DNA from: Streptomyces armeniacus
Lineage (GTDB): Bacteria; Actinomycetota; Actinomycetes; Streptomycetales; Streptomycetaceae
DNA: 64,000 nt
Direction: 5' to 3'
NCBI RefSeq assembly: GCF_003355155.1
Contig: NZ_CP031320.1
Span: 4,021,367 to 4,085,366, forward strand
Shown here piece by piece: positions 63,037-64,000 of this stretch. Positions within the stretch are counted from its first letter, which is position 1, and every line of letters starts with the position of its first letter. Under the pieces are notes generated by a model that was given only the letters and a program-made list of their open reading frames with translations, searched no databases and had not been told where the DNA came from. A program made the translations under genes and the position numbers.

Positions 63037-64000
63037 TCAGACGCCCTGGCTCACCGAGCTCATGTTGAAGTCGGGGACGCGCAGCGCGGGCATCGAGGCG
63101 CGCGTGAAGTAGTCCGACCACTCGCGGGGGAGCGTACGGCCCGTGCGGCCCGCTTCCGAGGCGCGCCCGAGGAGGCCGACGGGCGACTCGTTGAAGCGGA
63201 AGTTGTTCACCGCGCCCGTCACCTCGCCGTTCTCCACGAGATACACGCCGTCCCGGGTCAGCCCGGTCAGCAGCAGCGTCGCCGGGTCGACCTCGCGGAT
63301 GTACCAGAGGCAGGTCAGCAGCAGGCCGCGGCCGGTGTTCGCGACCATCTCGTCCAGCGAGGCGGTGCCGCCCGCGTCCAGGATCAGGTTGTCCACCGGC
63401 GGCGTCACGGGCAGGCCCGTCAGTGCGGCGCTGTGCCGGGTCGTGACCAGGTGGGACAGCTCGCCGTCGCGTACCCACTCGGTGGGGGCGAGCGGCAGCC
63501 CGTTGTCGAACACGGAGGCGTCGTCGCCCGACGCGTGCGCCACCAGGAACGGCGCGCACTCCAGCCCTGGCGCCGCCGGGTCGCTGCGCAGTGTCAGCGG
63601 CAGCTCGGACAGCCGCTCGCCGACCCGGGTCCGCCCGCCCGGCTTGCTGAACACCGTCCGGCCCTCCGCCGCGTCCCGCGCGCCCGACGACCACAGCTGG
63701 TAGATCAGCAGGTCCGCGACGGCCGTCGGCGGCAGCAGCGTCTCGTACCGCCCGGCGGGCAGCTCCAGCTGCCGCTCGGCCCAGCCGAGCCGCTGCGCCA
63801 GCTCCGCGTCCAGGGCGGCCGGGTCGATGTCGGTGAAGTCCCGCGTGTGGCGGCCGGCCCAGGCCGACTTCGTACGGTCCCGTGACTTGGCGTTGACCTC
63901 CACGGTTCCGGTCGGCTGGTCGTGCCGCAGCCGCAGCCCGGCGGAGGTGCCGACGTAGCTGGAGACCACCTCGTGGTTCGCGAACCCGAACAGTTCACGG
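63037..64000 (-). CDS. TldD/PmbA-family metalloprotease (5' end cut by window)
   Basis: The frame runs in from the right edge, so the N-terminal part is missing; the visible 320 codons start ELFGFANHEVVSSYVGTSAGLRLRHDQPTG. The segment with LPLTLRSDPAAPGLECAPFLVAHASGDDASVFDNGLPL, LILDAGGTASLDEMVANTGRGLLLT and YLVENGEVTGAVNNFRFNESP are family features. TldD/TldE-type pairs degrade unfolded or modified peptides in a shared chamber; in this family only TldD carries the HExxxH zinc site, which is not visible here, so this is more like the PmbA/TldE partner. Confidence 0.87.
   Translation of the reverse strand, partial: RELFGFANHEVVSSYVGTSAGLRLRHDQPTGTVEVNAKSRDRTKSAWAGRHTRDFTDIDPAALDAELAQRLGWAERQLELPAGRYETLLPPTAVADLLIYQLWSSGARDAAEGRTVFSKPGGRTRVGERLSELPLTLRSDPAAPGLECAPFLVAHASGDDASVFDNGLPLAPTEWVRDGELSHLVTTRHSAALTGLPVTPPVDNLILDAGGTASLDEMVANTGRGLLLTCLWYIREVDPATLLLTGLTRDGVYLVENGEVTGAVNNFRFNESPVGLLGRASEAGRTGRTLPREWSDYFTRASMPALRVPDFNMSSVSQGV

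Overview
The window is very GC-rich actinobacterial chromosome, most likely Streptomyces. Supporting signs are third-position G/C in nearly every codon, many GTG starts, 4-base ATGA/GTGA overlaps, and lineage-typical content: paired XRE/DUF397 genes, a SpoIIAB-like ATPase, mycothiol-type enzymes, a P450 with a 3Fe-4S ferredoxin, and rare TTA codons confined to regulators. Some 57 protein genes are supported, two of them cut by the window edges (CYTH/CHAD at the left, TldD/PmbA at the right). I found no tRNA, rRNA, CRISPR array, insertion sequence or prophage.

Layout. 1-13 kb is a conserved core: CYTH-CHAD protein, B12-type radical SAM protein, a tryptophan-rich repeat protein, the DUF2344 radical-SAM partner, a giant RNase E/G, then rplU-rpmA-obg behind a structured leader. 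13-20 kb holds two methyltransferases, a PAP2-type membrane enzyme, a PIG-L deacetylase, and the ATPase / XRE / double-DUF397 regulatory set. 20-28 kb is a signalling patch: three Ser/Thr kinases of different architecture around a MarR-hydrolase pair with a perfect 32-bp operator. 28-34.5 kb carries the ferredoxin-P450 operon, its TetR-type neighbour (with a TTA codon), a Tat-exported hydrolase and a CDP-glycerol-transferase-like membrane protein. 34.7-40.5 kb is a cobQ-cobD operon under a cobalamin riboswitch, then a low-affinity phosphate transporter with a PHO box, and a class II aldolase. 40.7-47.4 kb is mixed housekeeping, including an ABC-F ATPase behind what looks like a leaderless 7-codon leader peptide and a hairpin. 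47.4-51 kb is an Asp23/Gls24 envelope-stress module with AmaP. 51-64 kb contains an atypical SDR, SURF1, a DEDDh-BRCT exonuclease, sterol desaturase, subtilase, DUF485-ActP acetate uptake, moaA, small membrane proteins, tyrS and TldD/PmbA.

The genes do not form one large new system. The most informative signals are regulatory: the ABC-F leader peptide plus stem-loop, the cobalamin switch followed by a 42-codon ORF that closes in the cobD frame, near-perfect palindromes in front of five genes, and the rplU leader. One signal is technical rather than biological: at 34625-34657 the sequence matches 30 of 33 bases of the Illumina Nextera read-1 transposase adapter, so the join between the CDP-glycerol-transferase-like gene and cobQ may be an assembly artefact and synteny across it should not be trusted.
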